Assembly (NCBI GenBank): GCA_030674155.1
Contig: CM060318.1
Location: forward strand, 81,638,698-81,702,697
DNA length: 64,000 nt
Direction of reading: 5' to 3'
Source of the DNA: Stramonita haemastoma
Lineage: Eukaryota; Mollusca; Gastropoda; Neogastropoda; Muricidae
Made by a program: the position numbers and the translations under genes. The notes under the pieces were generated by a model. It ran no database searches, had not been told where the DNA came from, and saw nothing but the letters and a program-made list of their open reading frames with translations. Every line of letters begins with the position of its first letter. Within the stretch, counting starts at the first letter, position 1. Positions 12,790 through 24,926 of the stretch are shown piece by piece.

Positions 12790-13135
12790 GGAATATTTGA
12801 TCGACTCGATTGGTGTATCTTTGTATTGTGAGGATAACGGGATAAGCACTCGTGCTTTTTTGTACATCGAGCTTACGTGTGCCTGCGGTTTTGTAAACTT
12901 TGTCGTCCGTTCCCACTGGCACGAAGGACCTATTCTTCCAAAAGGTAGAACGAGTTTTAATGTATGCACAATATGTTCTGCATACGTTTGCACACAGAGT
13001 TTTAGTTTATAGAGTCACCCGAAAAACTATTGGGGGAGTGGAGTCAGAACTTATGGGAAAAATCCCTTTTAACTGGCGTTTTGGTGGTGGCTCGAATCTT
13101 AACTCATCGGGGGCGGTCAAACCGCAAACACAACG
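12790..13135 (-). mobile_element. SINE family 1 copy
   Basis: Minus-strand copy. The tail side (GATAACGGGATAAGCACTCG) is at low coordinates and the body runs to about 13135, where the tRNA-like head is degenerate. Frames across it are shadows of the SINE. Confidence 0.7.
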
Positions 13136-14499
13136 CCCCACCTCTAGGTTGTCTCTGATCAGTCATAAACAGGACTTTTCTGAATTATCAAAAAGCCTAC
13201 ACTACTTTGGTATAATACAAAAATAAAACAGTGCACCAGCTTATTAATATGAAGGAAAAAACTTTATACAGTGGTACCACTTTAATAAAGAAGGGAAAAG
13301 GCTAGCTACTTTGGCACCAACAAAGTCTATACCGGGTAGAGTTTTACTTTTTGATACCAGCAATATCTATTCATCGGAAACGACAAACATTGATAACAAC
13401 AAACTGATTAAGGAGGAAAGAACCTTGTGGCAGCATTACAGGGAATATCAAGGAGACACAATTTATACTTTGAAACCAACGAACTCAATGAGGAAACGCA
13501 AAATTTAACAATTCATTTGATACCAATGAAATAATTTTTGGATACAAATTAACCAGATATGACTGAAAGAAACCAACAAAATCCGTATACATGTAGGGAT
13601 AGAGTTTTACAATTTGATGCCAGTGTGAGGGAAATAACTATACGTTAACATTTACTGGCTGAATATAAAGAAACGAATCGTATACTCTGATACCAACTGA
13701 GTATGAAGGAAAATTTAGTATTTCGATAACGACTTATAAAAAGGAAGTTGTTGTTATACTTTGATAACTACTAAACATGAAGGAACGAACTTTATACTAA
13801 GTGTAAAGGAAAGAAATGACACTCTGACGTCAGCTATGTCAATATAAAAAATACTACTTTGGCACCAACTCAAAGTATATAAACGAACGAATTATACACT
13901 TTGAAACATTCAACTCTATATGAAGGAAAGAATGTGTAACACCAACTCAAACTACATAAACGAAAGAATTATGATATACTTTGAGCCATTCAACTCCTTA
14001 TGAAGAAAGGAACCCGTTTAACACCTCGACAAACTACATAAAAAATACTTTATACTTTTGATATGAAGTTTTATACTTTTGATATGAACTAATAAAAATA
14101 CGAAGACTATTTTGATATTGACTGACTGGACGTGAAGGAAAGTTTTACAGTTCAATACCAACTGACCCATTTAGCACATCAGATATATAATTTGAGACTG
14201 AATGAAATAAGAATGGAATGGTTTGAATTTTGAAACCAACTTATAATTAGAAAGGAAAACTTAATAATTAGGAAAACTTAATAATTAGAAAGGAAAACTT
14301 AAATAAAGTGACAGCAACTCAGAGAGAAAGAACTCTATACCATGATACCAACTGATTCGTCAGAAAAGAAGAGCTTTACACGTTAACACCAACTAATTTA
14401 TAAGGACAAAAGGAGCTTCATACTCAGACACCAGCTAACTCAATGAGAAAACCTTAGACTTTGATTGCAATGAGTCTAATGTGAAGCAATCCCTACCCA

Positions 14500-15180
14500 A
14501 AAAGTTGACTGTTCTTAGAGTTAGCATTTTCCCCAGTTTTGCAAATATCGAGCATTAGCTAAAAGACTTTTCCTGCATGTCTTTCGTTTACAAAATCCTT
14601 TCAATGATCACCACGGTAATCTTCAGAATAAAAATATTTTCATCTGGTCAGTTAACCCGAACCACTCTTTCCTTGTACTGTTGTTCCCTTATACAGCTGT
14701 GTCCCCATACCGCAGAACTGGGTCAGAATTAGGAATCAATGTTAGAGTTAAGCATTAGAGTCAGCATGGTAAAATGTTAGAGATTGCGGCATGGGGCAAA
14801 AACCAGGGTTAGAGTTCAGTGTTAGCAGCTTCATCAAGGGAACAGCACTACAGAGGAAGAGTGGCATCAGGAATACTTTAGTCCTTTAACATTCAGCAAT
14901 CAGGCTGTGGATTTTTTTTTCCCTGAAGCTAACGGTATCAAAATCAAAGAAAATTAGTTGTTTTTGAAATTTGATTTTGTACTACTAATGATTCTTGCAA
15001 AAATTTCAACACCCCTGAAAAGCGATTCTATTCATATTAACCTTCTCCAGCCGTTTATTTCTAGTCAGAAGTTGTGTTTACATATCTGTCTTTGATCGGA
15101 AATTTTGATTTGAGATCTATTTCCAGATTAAGAATTTTGTGCATTTTAAAGTTTGGTACCATTGTAAGCCAGTTCGAGGT
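14500..15180. other. Non-repetitive interruption in the degenerate array
   Basis: Lacks the array phrases. Contains several GTTAGAGTT-type words (14730-14830) and a T-rich stretch near 14915. No coding frame is recognised. Confidence 0.5.
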
Positions 15181-16149
15181 AAGACAAAGAGAAGAGAACT
15201 TTAAACCTTAGTGCAAAATCACTCAAATATGAAAGACTATGCTAAATTTGACACTAACTAATGCAACACAGGAAAGAAATTGCATATCAATACCAGTTAA
15301 CATAATTTGAACAGCAGAAACTAATGCTTTGACACCTATAAACTCAAAATAAAAACAATATCTTCTTTTATACTAATTTGATATGAAGAGAAGACTTTTG
15401 TACATTTATATTAATTCCATAAGAAGGATTTAGCTTCAACTTTTTATGCACACCAACAACGATACCATTTTACTCAATATGGAGAAAATAATGCTATGTT
15501 TTGATGCTAAAAACGATATTTTGAGCTATAATGAAGAAAAGAAATACTTTACACTTTGATGAAGACTAAATGTCACAGACAGACAGAAAAGAATAAAGTT
15601 TACACCTTGGGTTCCCTCGCTAACTCAATACAGGGAAGGGTATATACCCTTTTACCAATAAACTAACTATGAACAAAGAACTTTATAGCACTAACTGAAT
15701 TATGGAAGATATGTCAACTTTGGTTACCAGCTATACACGGAGGAAACTGCTTTTACTTTGATGCTAACAAATTTGATATGAAGAAAAGAACTTATATAAC
15801 AACGTCACCTGATCAGTGTAAAGAAAAGATTAAAATTTAATGGAAACAATCTTTTTCTACTGAATTATTGAATACGAAAGAAATATCTCAACTCTGATTA
15901 AGACTAGTCAAGGTAAGATAACATAAAGATTGGGGTACCTTACCTTTTAATTTTTACAGACTAGCCAATACAAAGAAAAATGGATAGTTATTGCAATTAA
16001 AAATCCCCTGTATATTTCGACAACTGAACACGAAGTAAATATTTTTTATACCTCAAAACCATTATAGTCAATATGAAGAAAAGATTACAATTTGATAGCA
16101 TCTAACTCTGTAGGAACAAAAACTAAAACTCTACAGAAGCTAGCTCAAA

Positions 16150-16500
16150 ACGGGGCGGGACGACCTGACTAGAGCGTTGCACATTGCACTCCCCATCTGA
16201 CAGCCCTGTTGGAGCCACCACTGAGACACCCTTCCACAGGAGTTTATCCTCTGGAGTTAACAGTGCCGACTCTATACTCCCGAAAGTCCTTCAGATGATA
16301 CTATAAACCAAGGTCCCGTGTGCAAACGCACACAGAACATCTTGCAGACATACTGAACCCTATTCCACATTTAGAAGAGTAGGCCATCTGTGCCAGTTGC
16401 GAAGAGATGAAAACTTTATAAAACCGCATGTGCATGGGAACTAATTGTACAAAAAGCACACAAGGGTTTTCATCATGCTCGAAATTAAAATGAAAGTGAC
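16150..16500 (+). mobile_element. SINE family 1 copy
   Basis: Body landmarks are ACTATAAACC, GCACACAGAACATCTTGC and AAGAGTAGGCCAT, with an AAAAAGCACACAAG tail region. A degenerate tRNA-like head may lie at 16155-16215. It interrupts the degenerate array. Confidence 0.7.
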
Positions 16501-17698
16501 ATAAGAATAAGGGAAGTAACTTTATACCTAAATCAACAGCTGATTTTATATAAGAGAAAAATCTGTGATACCAAGTAACTCGAAACGAAGGACAAAATGG
16601 TGTACAGCGGTTCCAACTAATTAGATCTTCAAAAAAAGAACTTTGTACTTTACTACCAGCCAGTTGTACACGAAAGAAAGAACTTCATTCTTTGAAGCCA
16701 GCTTAATACTGAAGAAAACACTTTTTACTTTGACATCAACTAGCATAAAATGAAGGACATGACCTTATACTCTGCTGTCATCAATACCAGGAAAACGATT
16801 TTATGCTTTGATACCAGCTAACTTAATTATAAAGAAAACAAAAACTTTGGTAACTAACTTGATATGAAGCGAATATGAAGGGAAAAAATCTTTAACTTTA
16901 GTATCGACTCAATATGAAGCAAAGAACTTTCTATATTAATATCAAGCAGCTCATTGAATAAACAAAACCGTGTAGTTTGATACAAACGAGATAGAAAGAG
17001 AGAAATGTGTAGTTTGAAATCAACTCAGTATGAAGAAAAGAACCATTTACCTCGATTCTTAAGAGCTCAATATGATCAAAAGTTTTATTGTGAGCCGATG
17101 CCAGATTTTTGATATAAAGATAAAACACATAATTTGATAAGGAAATATCTTTACACCTTGATACCAGCTGATTCAGTATGAAGGTAAGAATGTTATGCTG
17201 CCATACAAATGAAGCATAAAAGAAATAACATTATACCTTGATACTACAACATAATCAAACAGGACTAAATTTAGCTTAAATTTTTGCATCAGCTATTTCA
17301 GCATAAAGAAAGACTTTATTATTTGACTCTAACCAGCTCATTACGAGGTAAGAATTTTATTCTGTGATGCCAACTGGCTCATCAAAAGAAACACTTTACA
17401 CATTGACACCAGCTTTGTTCTAATATTACCATGAGCAAAACGGACTTTATACTTTGAGATCAAATCATTCGAATTAAAAGTTAATGCAATGCTTTGACAC
17501 AAATCACCTTTAAAAATTTACTCGTTTGTAAAAAAAAAATGTCCTGAATTTCCAGTGAAACATTTTTCTGGAGCTTTTTTCCCATCTTTACAACCAAGCA
17601 GGATTTGGTGATAAAAGTTAAAAGTGAAAACTGGCAGGGCTGAGTGATTTGAGGGCTATAGTTTCTCCAGGCTTATATCATAAAAACAATACAATACA

Positions 17699-17706
17699 CC
17701 ACACAC

Positions 17707-17785
<79 letters not shown>

Positions 17786-17815
17786 CACACACACAACACA
17801 CACACCACACACAGA
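17699..17815. repeat. (CA)n microsatellite
   Basis: Nearly pure CA run with small AACA/CCA interruptions toward 17815. The flank 17520-17698 is unrecognised. Confidence 0.95.
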
Positions 17816-18070
17816 GCATACAATCATATCAACTGTCTCCATGCGCTCTGTGGACGGTAGGAGTTCCACCCACTGCACCAGGGTTTGGTCTTTGCCTTCC
17901 CCCAGTTCTCTGCTGTCCTGCAGCTCTCCTTGTCCTCCGAACTTGGGGATGTTGGCGATGAAGAATGTTGCTTGTCTGTAGTGTTTTTCAGCATTCATTT
18001 TCCAACCATAACTTTTATCTCTTTGTGTAACATAATTCTCACATTTAAAATAAACGTTTTCTGTGGTCAA
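17816..18070 (-). CDS. Candidate exon of an unrecognised protein
   Basis: A minus-strand frame of about 85 sense codons (ATGs at 18070 and 17998) has balanced, non-repetitive composition, for example HYRQATFFIANIPKFGG and LVQWVELLPSTERM, before it runs into the CA microsatellite. GC content is higher than in its surroundings. I do not recognise the family, and no clear splice sites bound it. It may be a host exon, a fragment of a mobile-element protein, or chance. Confidence 0.3.
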
Positions 18071-18346
18071 CTTTTCTGGCTTTTCTCTTTTCTTTTGCCA
18101 AAAGTAGTTTACTTATGGATTGCTTTGTCATGCATGCAGCAATCTTAAACATGAATAATCAGCTTGAATTTCTTCTTTACCGTCAAACGCTCAGACAAAC
18201 TATGATTTATCTGTCGTGAGAGCAAACATGTGTGGCGTTACCGTTAAGTGCTTGACAAGGCATTCCCAACGCATTTTGGCAAGATATGATTTTCCTGTGT
18301 CCTGGCTTTGAAAACTCCTATCACTTGAGGATGTAGAAATCCTTAC

Positions 18347-18371
18347 CGTCATGAAGTTTCCGAGGCATCTT
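18347..18371 (-). other. Possible 25-nt micro-exon
   Basis: On the minus strand a good acceptor (TTTGTTTTACAG) is followed by 25 nt containing an ATG (reading MPRKLHD) and then a strong donor (GTAAGG). The splice signals are convincing individually, but no flanking coding exons could be tied to it. Confidence 0.25.
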
Positions 18372-18499
18372 CTGTAAAACAAACCAAACAGAAAACAATG
18401 TTTGACTGAAAATTCTAAAGAGTGATGGTCATTAAATCAAAAAAGAAATGTTTAAAAGAGACAGAAGATTTATCCTAATGAGTGGTAAGTGTAAGGAGC

Positions 18500-18885
18500 G
18501 TGTGTGTGACTGGCGCAGGGTCAAGCTACCGCCAAAACCGAGTTTTTCCATGGAGTTCCCATCAGTACCGACTCCACTCTCCTGAAAGTCCCTCGGATGT
18601 GTCTTTAAACTGGGCTTCAATAACAGTAGAAATGTATATTGTCACAGATCTTCATCAACATCAAAAGTCCTTCGCATGAGATTATAAACCGAGGTCCCGT
18701 GTGCGAACGCACGCAGAACATCTTGCGCACAAGTTAAAAACTGTTCCGCTTTTCGGAAAAGTAGTTCATTGTGTGCCGGTGAGAACGGATGGCAAATTTT
18801 ACAAAACTGCATGCACACGAGGACTGGATGTAAAAAAGCACATAAGTGCTTATTCCATTATCCTCGAAATAAACTAAAATAAATA
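18500..18885 (+). mobile_element. SINE family 1 copy with internal duplication
   Basis: The middle segment (CTCCTGAAAGTCCCTCGGATG and AAAGTCCTTCGCATGAG) appears twice, at about 18575 and 18665, so two partial copies seem joined. The body and tail to 18885 match the family well. Confidence 0.75.
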
Positions 18886-19033
18886 GTGATTTCATTTCAA
18901 TCCATGTTCATAGCCTCCCCCCCTTAAACCACAAATGTACATGATAATTATACTATAATAGCCTTGAACCCTCTTTTCCTCGATTGCATTCGGCCGATCA
19001 AAGAGGCGTAACTCCTCACTCCATGTCGTTTAT

Positions 19034-19057
19034 AGCCCAGCCTACCATATCTGGGCT
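19034..19057. repeat. LINE 3'-tail stem-loop, isolated
   Basis: AGCCCAG and CTGGGCT arms flank a 10-nt loop, preceded by TTTAT. This is the short structured motif found at the 3' end of the LINE copies elsewhere in the window, here with a differently paired stem. Confidence 0.5.
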
Positions 19058-19524
19058 GTCATCCCGTTTACATACGGAAAAAAGATCAACATTCCCTTCT
19101 CCTTCCCCCTTGATACATGCCTATCCTCTCAACTCAAACAGCATCACTATGGTCAGATAAACATGGTGGTAACATACATGGGCCAGACCAACAAATAGTT
19201 GTGCCATATTTTTAGTGTAAGCACAGCGCCAGTACTGCAGTTTCAACATCAAAGCACTATGCTTTGTCAGTATATTGAGACTGTCTCCATCCCTGACATA
19301 CATGGAATGAGCAGTACTCTCCACGAAAGGAGACAATCTCCTGAAGCCTGAGTATAGCTGCCTACATAGTTCTGTACTTGAAAAAGCAGTCGCCTTATAC
19401 GTAAACATCAGAATATGGTTACTGATTATCGTGTATAATGTATGAGACAGAGTATTTTCTTGAGGACTCTCAGAATGTTAAACTGTGGAACGCCTGAAAG
19501 CGATAGCAAAAAACATACTAGTAC

Positions 19525-19607
19525 CTGCATCTGTGCTTCCACTTGCTCGTGCCGTGTCCTCAGGCATTGAAGTACCCAGAACGGGAACAGCCTCGATGAC
19601 AGTGAAT
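19525..19607 (-). pseudogene. Exon-like block, copy A
   Basis: 83 nt lie between an acceptor (CTGTTTGTGCAG) and a donor (GTACTA). One frame reads EAVPVLGTSMPEDTARASGS. Differences from copy B in this frame are mostly at third codon positions, which suggests past protein selection. The family is not recognised. Confidence 0.4.
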
Positions 19608-19664
19608 CTGCACAAACAGATTGATACATCCTAAGATTAGATATTCCCAAAGTCGTAATGTGCT

Positions 19665-19765
19665 TACTAAAATCTAATGGTGGGAAATAACGGTCGTATA
19701 CGCAAAGTTTTACCATTTGTAAACCTCAGAACTCTAGCTGAGAAACCCAGGGAAATTAAATGCCT
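19665..19765 (+). mobile_element. SINE family 2 fragment
   Basis: GGTGGGAAATAACGGTCGTA, CGCAAAGTTTTACCATTTG and CCTCAGAACTCTAGC correspond to the 3' body of the SINE at 28915-29320. Confidence 0.5.
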
Positions 19766-19790
19766 CACCCCTCACCCTCTACTTCAACAA

Positions 19791-19905
<115 letters not shown>

Positions 19906-19976
19906 ACTCTCCGAATGTTAAGCTGTGCAACGCCCAAAAAGCCACCATCACAATGATACAGTCGCATCATTAATAC

Positions 19977-20061
19977 CTTATTCTCGGCTTCCACCTGCTC
20001 GTGCTGCGTCCTCCGGCATTGAAGTACCCAGGACGGGAACGGCTTCAATGGAGCAATGATC
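19977..20061 (-). pseudogene. Exon-like block, copy B
   Basis: 85 nt lie between an acceptor ending TTGTTCAG and a donor GTATTA. The frame reads EAVPVLGTSMPEDAARAGGS and then meets a TAA. An alternative frame ending exactly at the donor reads LQCRRTQHEQVEAENK. Confidence 0.4.
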
Positions 20062-20119
20062 CTGAACAAAAACATTAAGGCATGTTTAAATGATTTTTTT
20101 AAAGTGTGTGTGGGTTTCA

Positions 20120-20405
20120 ATTATTTTATTTATTTATTTATTTATCTTCTATATCGAAGATAATGGAATAAGCACTCATGCGCTTTTTAAATCCAGTTCC
20201 TGTGTGTATGCAATTTTGTACATCGTATCTGTTCCTAACGGCACACAATGGCCTACTCTTACGAAATTTAACGTGTGCGCAAGATGTTCTGCGTGCGCTC
20301 GTACACGGGGCCTTGGTTAAAAGTCCCATCCGAAGGTAGTCTGCACCGATGCTAACCCGGGTCGTCAAATTGCGAGCGCAATGTTCTGACCACTAGGCTA
20401 TCCCG
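20120..20405 (-). mobile_element. SINE family 1 copy with tRNA-like head
   Basis: The minus strand carries an A box (TAGCCTAGTGG, 20390-20400) and a B-box region near 20355 that belong to a tRNA-derived Pol III promoter. The tail at 20120-20150 is (ATAA)n. The body is internally shortened compared with 25045-25386. Confidence 0.85.
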
Positions 20406-20412
20406 TCCCCTC

Positions 20413-20413
20413 C

Positions 20414-20458
<45 letters not shown>

Positions 20459-20556
20459 CGTGAGTGTACGTGTGTGTGCGTGAGTGTACGTGTGTGTGCG
20501 TGAGTGCGTGAGTGCGTGTGTGTTGTGTGTGTGCGTGCGTGAGTGCATGCGTGTGT
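20413..20556. repeat. (GT)n-rich microsatellite
   Basis: Pure GT for about 40 bp, then GTGCGTGAGT-type variant repeats. It directly abuts the SINE head. Confidence 0.95.
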
Positions 20557-20852
20557 AAAAACTGTCAACACCGCTATCAAAATGTTGTGCTTTAAAATGT
20601 GTTGAAAATTGTCTTTATCTTTCATAAACTCTTAGCATGATCTGTCGTCTTTATGAGAGGGGAAACACTCTTGTGAAGCCAGGCTATAGCTGCTGTCTAT
20701 ATACTGGTGTTTGAAAATAAAGACTGGCCACATTCTCTTACTGAAGAGAGTGTTTGCTGACTCGGTATCAAGTATGATACAGAGTGCATATTGTTATTCT
20801 TAAGGAGTCTCAGAATGCTAAGCTATGGAACGCCTAACTTGTAGTAGCCTAC

Positions 20853-20934
20853 CTTCATATGTCCCTCCGCTTGCTCACGCCGCGTCCTCAGGCATTGAAG
20901 TACCTAGGACGGAAACAGCCTGATGACAGTGGTT
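20853..20934 (-). pseudogene. Exon-like block, copy C (decayed)
   Basis: 82 nt lie between an acceptor (TTTGTGCAG) and a donor (GTAGGC). The frame matching copies A and B reads AVSVLGTSMPEDAA followed by an in-frame TGA, so this copy is broken in that frame. Confidence 0.4.
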
Positions 20935-21039
20935 CTGCACAAAGAACTGAAACATTTTATAATAAAATGCCTGTACACGTGTGTGTGTTCAAATTCATTT
21001 AAATTAATTTAACGTCTTTTCACAAATTGTGATATTAGA

Positions 21040-21245
<206 letters not shown>

Positions 21246-21249
<4 letters not shown>

Positions 21250-22358
21250 AAGAACATTTTGTCAATTACGGGTCCATGAATGTGGAAACATAAGTGAATG
21301 GCAAGGTTGACGTATTTTAACCGTCATAATTCAAACAATTGTTAGCCACCTTATATCTCAACATTCCCTGGTGAATTAGGGGTGTATTACTTTTAATTGC
21401 ATCTAACATTCATCCTTGCCAGTGGGTTATTTTCATTTGCATATACAGGCACACCAAAGACCAAATATGCACGTTAAAGATCAGAAGTATTGTCGCCTTT
21501 TGGTAAGTTGTGGAAACAAAAATGTTTTTAAAAAGCCTTACAGTAGTAGCATGAAACGTAAACCAGAAACAAAGACAAATGATACGTGCACTTACCTCTG
21601 TGAGGTCTTGGTACAACTAGCAGCCACAATGGGGGCAACTCGACAGCCAGAGAACTAAGATGACCCACATGACCACTTTCCACTTCTATGTTAAGACTTG
21701 TAAGGAATCAGGGCGAGAAGGAAGAGACCAGAAGGTCAATGAATGCTTTTCAAAGTGTCTGGGGGCTGAATGTGTCCCTTCCAGTTCGTACTGCGTGCAA
21801 GAGGTTTGATGACAGTGCCATTTTAGGACATCCAAGTCAATGTCAACGCCAAGACTGGCTCCTTGTGATTGCGGAGTAAGGTTCAAAGACTCCTGACGAA
21901 GTTCGGAAATTGGTGATCATCGCATTGAGTCTGACATATAAGTCCAGGGACATTTTCATTCGAGCTCGGAATGTTTGAAAGATGGCTGAGGCGCTTTTGT
22001 GAACATGACACACACAGGCATTGACAGGCTGTGCCTGTAGAAATGACAGGCTGTGCCTGTAGAAATGTGCCTTGAAAGTGTGCAGGGCAGCGTTGGAGTG
22101 TCCAGAGGTTTTGCATTTCCTACCTCTTTGCACACTGCTGCATGTCGAGTATCAGATGTCCACAATCAGATTTCCTCAAAGACCACATTCCTCACTGCTC
22201 TCATCGCACTTCATCCATGAACTTTTTTTCAGGGATGGGATGTCATGTAGACGCCACTCTGCTACCAAAGCCCCCAGACTCATCAACTTTGCTGTTCAAC
22301 CCAGCGGGATCTGGAAACATGTCCTAGATCCCTGGACAATGCCTGCGAATAAGGATTG
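21246..22358. other. Unrecognised, possibly partly coding sequence
   Basis: Composition is more balanced than in the neighbours. A minus-strand frame at 21843-22133 (MQRGRKCKTSGHSNAALHTF...) is non-repetitive but matches nothing I know. It contains an exact 22-bp tandem duplication (about 22023-22066, unit TGACAGGCTGTGCCTGTAG plus three bases) that would shift any frame. A strong donor-like site (GAG|GTAAGTGC, minus) lies at 21595. Without exon partners I do not call a gene. Confidence 0.35.
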
Positions 22359-23245
22359 TGCCCTTCCGGGTTTTAGCTACGTTTCAGGATTTTAACCTTC
22401 AAGTTTTAACTTTTAGGATTTTGCCCTTCAGGGTTTTAGCGTTTAGGATATTACCCTTCGTGGTTTTAGCTTTAATGATTTTACCCTTCAGGGTTTTAGC
22501 TTTAATGATTTTATTCTTCAGGGTTTTAGCTTTAAGGATTTTACCCTTCAGAGTTTTAGCGTTTAGCATTTTACCATTCATGGTGGTTTTTACTTAAGGA
22601 TTTTGCCCTTTTACAGTTTTCTTTTAAAGATTTTGCCCTTCAGGGGCTTTTAAGTACATTGCCCTTCAGGGGTTTTTAAGTGCATTGCCCTTCAGGGGTT
22701 TTTAAGTGCATTGCCCTTCAGGGGCTTTTAAGTACATTGCCCTTCAGGGGCTTTTAAGTACATTGCCCTTCAGGGGCTTTTAAGTACATTGCCCTTCAGG
22801 GGCTTTTAAGTACATTGCCCTTCAGGGGCTTTTAGATACATTGCCCTTCAGGGGCTTTTAAGCACATTGCCCTTCAGGGGCTTTTAAGCACATTGCCCTT
22901 CAGGGGCTTTTTAAAAATGTTTAGTTTTGCCCTTCAGGGGCGTTTTAAGTACATTCCCCTCTAGGGACTTTCTCCAGTGGTTTGCCCTTCTGGGGCTTGG
23001 CTTTCGCGCTTTCATCCTCGGGGCGTTTGTGGATTTGTCCTCTTCTGCTGTATCTCTCAGAGTTTGGCCCTTCAGAGTTTTCTGCATAGCAGGTTTGTGG
23101 GCTGGCCCTTCAGACTTTTACAAAGTTAGGGTCTTTCCCTGTAAGGGTTTTCACTTCAGGGTTTTCACTTCAGGGCTTTGCTTTTCAGGGCTTTGCTGTT
23201 CAGGGCTTTGCTATTCAGGGCTTTGCTATTCAGGGTTGTGACGAA
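22359..23245. repeat. Compound minisatellite with changing period
   Basis: All parts share the core CCTTCAGGG. About 30-bp units (TTTTACCCTTCAGGGTTTTA) run from 22390 to 22610, nearly identical 26-bp units (CATTGCCCTTCAGGGGCTTT) from about 22630 to 22910, then degenerate units, then about 15-bp units (CAGGGCTTTGCTATT) at 23150-23240. Confidence 0.9.
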
Positions 23246-23574
23246 GCATTTCTATCCTCCACTCTCAGCCCTTCAGTCCTACAGGTCTAACATGTCAGCC
23301 AAGTGAGGTCATGTGGGTAAGGACAAGTTCACTGGGTCTTGTGCTCCAGCATCGTGCTGCTGGCGTCTTCACAGCCTGCGGTGACAAGGTCCAGGATGCG
23401 TGGACAGGATCTGGTGTGGAAAAAGTAGCCAAGTAGCCAATTATATAATCTGAATTAAAGTAGATACGGCAACATTTCTAAAAGTTTCTGAGAGGTTTTG
23501 AGCCTTGTCTACACGTCACCGGGACAGGTCAACTGATGGTAACCATAACTACATGTTTTTATTATCCATACATT
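23246..23574. other. Unrecognised sequence
   Basis: Nothing identifiable. The stretch has mixed composition and no long frame. Confidence 0.5.
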
Positions 23575-23852
23575 TAGGAGAGGGGCGAGATAGATAGCAT
23601 AGTGGTTAAGCACGTTTCGCTTTCAATCTGACCGCCTGAGTTCGAATCAAGAAGAAACCTGTTCAAGGGGATTTTCCCCAGGAGTTGAAAACCAATCCTA
23701 ACTCCACTCCGCCGACCTTCAGATGAGACTATAAACCGAGGTCTCATGTGCGAACGAACACTTCTGTGTGCATTCAAATTTGTTCTGCACTTTGTTAAGA
23801 GTAGGCCATTTGTCCCGATGGGAACGGATGAATCTAAAAGCTAAAACAAAAA
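23575..23852 (+). mobile_element. SINE family 1 copy with tRNA-like head
   Basis: A box TAGCATAGTGG at 23595-23605 and B box GTTCGAATC at 23640-23648 are spaced as in a tRNA gene. The family body follows (GGGGATTTTCCCCAGGAGTT, AGATGAGACTATAAACCGAG). This is the best plus-strand head-containing copy in the window. Confidence 0.88.
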
Positions 23853-23877
23853 GGTATGTACACTGGTGTAGCGTTTA

Positions 23878-24005
23878 AACATCTCCCCAAGTCAGAATGC
23901 GGCTACCCTAACGGTGGCTTAAAACGATCGCACATGCAACACTTCGCCATTGGTGAACCTCGGAGCTCTAGCCAAGACACAAAACCAACCAAATCGACAG
24001 AAATA
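23878..24005 (+). mobile_element. SINE family 2 fragment
   Basis: Matches the 3' body of the SINE at 28915-29320 (AGTCAGAATGCGGCTACC, CATTGGTGAACCTC). Confidence 0.6.
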
Positions 24006-24089
24006 TTTCCTGTTTTTAAAAAAATGTATTTTGGGAAATCCAGGATGGTTTACTACTTTGTCGAAAACATTGAAGAGTGTGGCCATTAT

Positions 24090-24317
24090 TTCATATGGTG
24101 TGTATATATGTGTGTGTATGTATGTGTGTATGTGTGCGTGCGTGTATGTGAGCGCGCGCGCACAAACACACACGCACACGTACATGTGACGCAGGGTATT
24201 GTCTATTTTAAGATATTGTGTTGCTTTATGCTTTTGTGCTTTTAAATGTGTTTAAATAATTATTGTTACAGTTTTGCTTTGTTACTTTATTACTGATAAT
24301 TATATGTGTCTGCCTGG

Positions 24318-24352
<35 letters not shown>

Positions 24353-24560
24353 CGCGTGCGCTCCCACGCACGTGTGTATATATGTGTGTATGTATGTGTG
24401 CGTGCGTGTATGTGTGCGCGCGCGCATATACACGCACGTACACATACACGCGCGTGTATGTGTGCGCGCGCGTGCGTGTACTTGTGTGCATGTGTCGCAG
24501 GGTATTGTCGATTTTATGATCCTTTGTAGCTTCATGCTTTTTCTTTTGTTTAACAATGCA
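24090..24560. repeat. Tandem duplication around GT/CG microsatellites
   Basis: A segment made of a TGTGTATATATG-type repeat, a CG-rich alternating run and a unique end (CGCAGGGTATTGTC(T/G)ATTTTA) occurs at about 24095-24250 and again at 24370-24560. Confidence 0.7.
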
Positions 24561-24712
24561 TGCGGTGTAATTGGAATATTAAAATGCCACTCAATTTCTC
24601 AAGTTGAGACAAAAGTATCAAAGACATTAAATGTGTCGGCTGAGGCTAGAGGGAAGATCTCTTGCAAAAGTACAAGCAAACTTCAAGACTAGGTATGAGG
24701 AACTAGAGAGGG

Positions 24713-24775
24713 CAGTATGGAGGAGGAAGGAGAGAGATGGGGAGAGAGGAGAGGAGGAGAGGGAGGAGGAGAGAG

Positions 24776-24831
<56 letters not shown>

Positions 24832-24889
24832 GAGAGGGAGAGGGAGAGAGGGAGAGAGAGAGAAGAGAGAGGGAGAGGAGAGAGGCAGA

Positions 24890-24926
<37 letters not shown>

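Larger units (their letters stand above)
13230..17480. repeat. Long degenerate tandem array of short units
   Basis: Dozens of imperfect units share ACTTTATACTTTGATACCA and then CAACTCAATATGAAGGAAAG, at roughly 40-60 bp spacing. The recurring phrases are 'tttgataccaact' and 'atatgaaggaaagaa'. The array spans about 13230-14500, 15180-16145 and 16500-17480. It is interrupted by unrelated sequence (14500-15180) and a SINE (16150-16500). Divergence is high, so the array looks old. Confidence 0.7.

Noticed and set aside
21596..21700. First exon with signal peptide (MWVILVLWLSS) before a strong donor
   Set aside because: The frame meets a stop codon before the donor, and no partner exon is identified.
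23595..23648. tRNA gene (A and B boxes present)
   Set aside because: The boxes are the head of a SINE with a long unrelated body. No full cloverleaf is evident.
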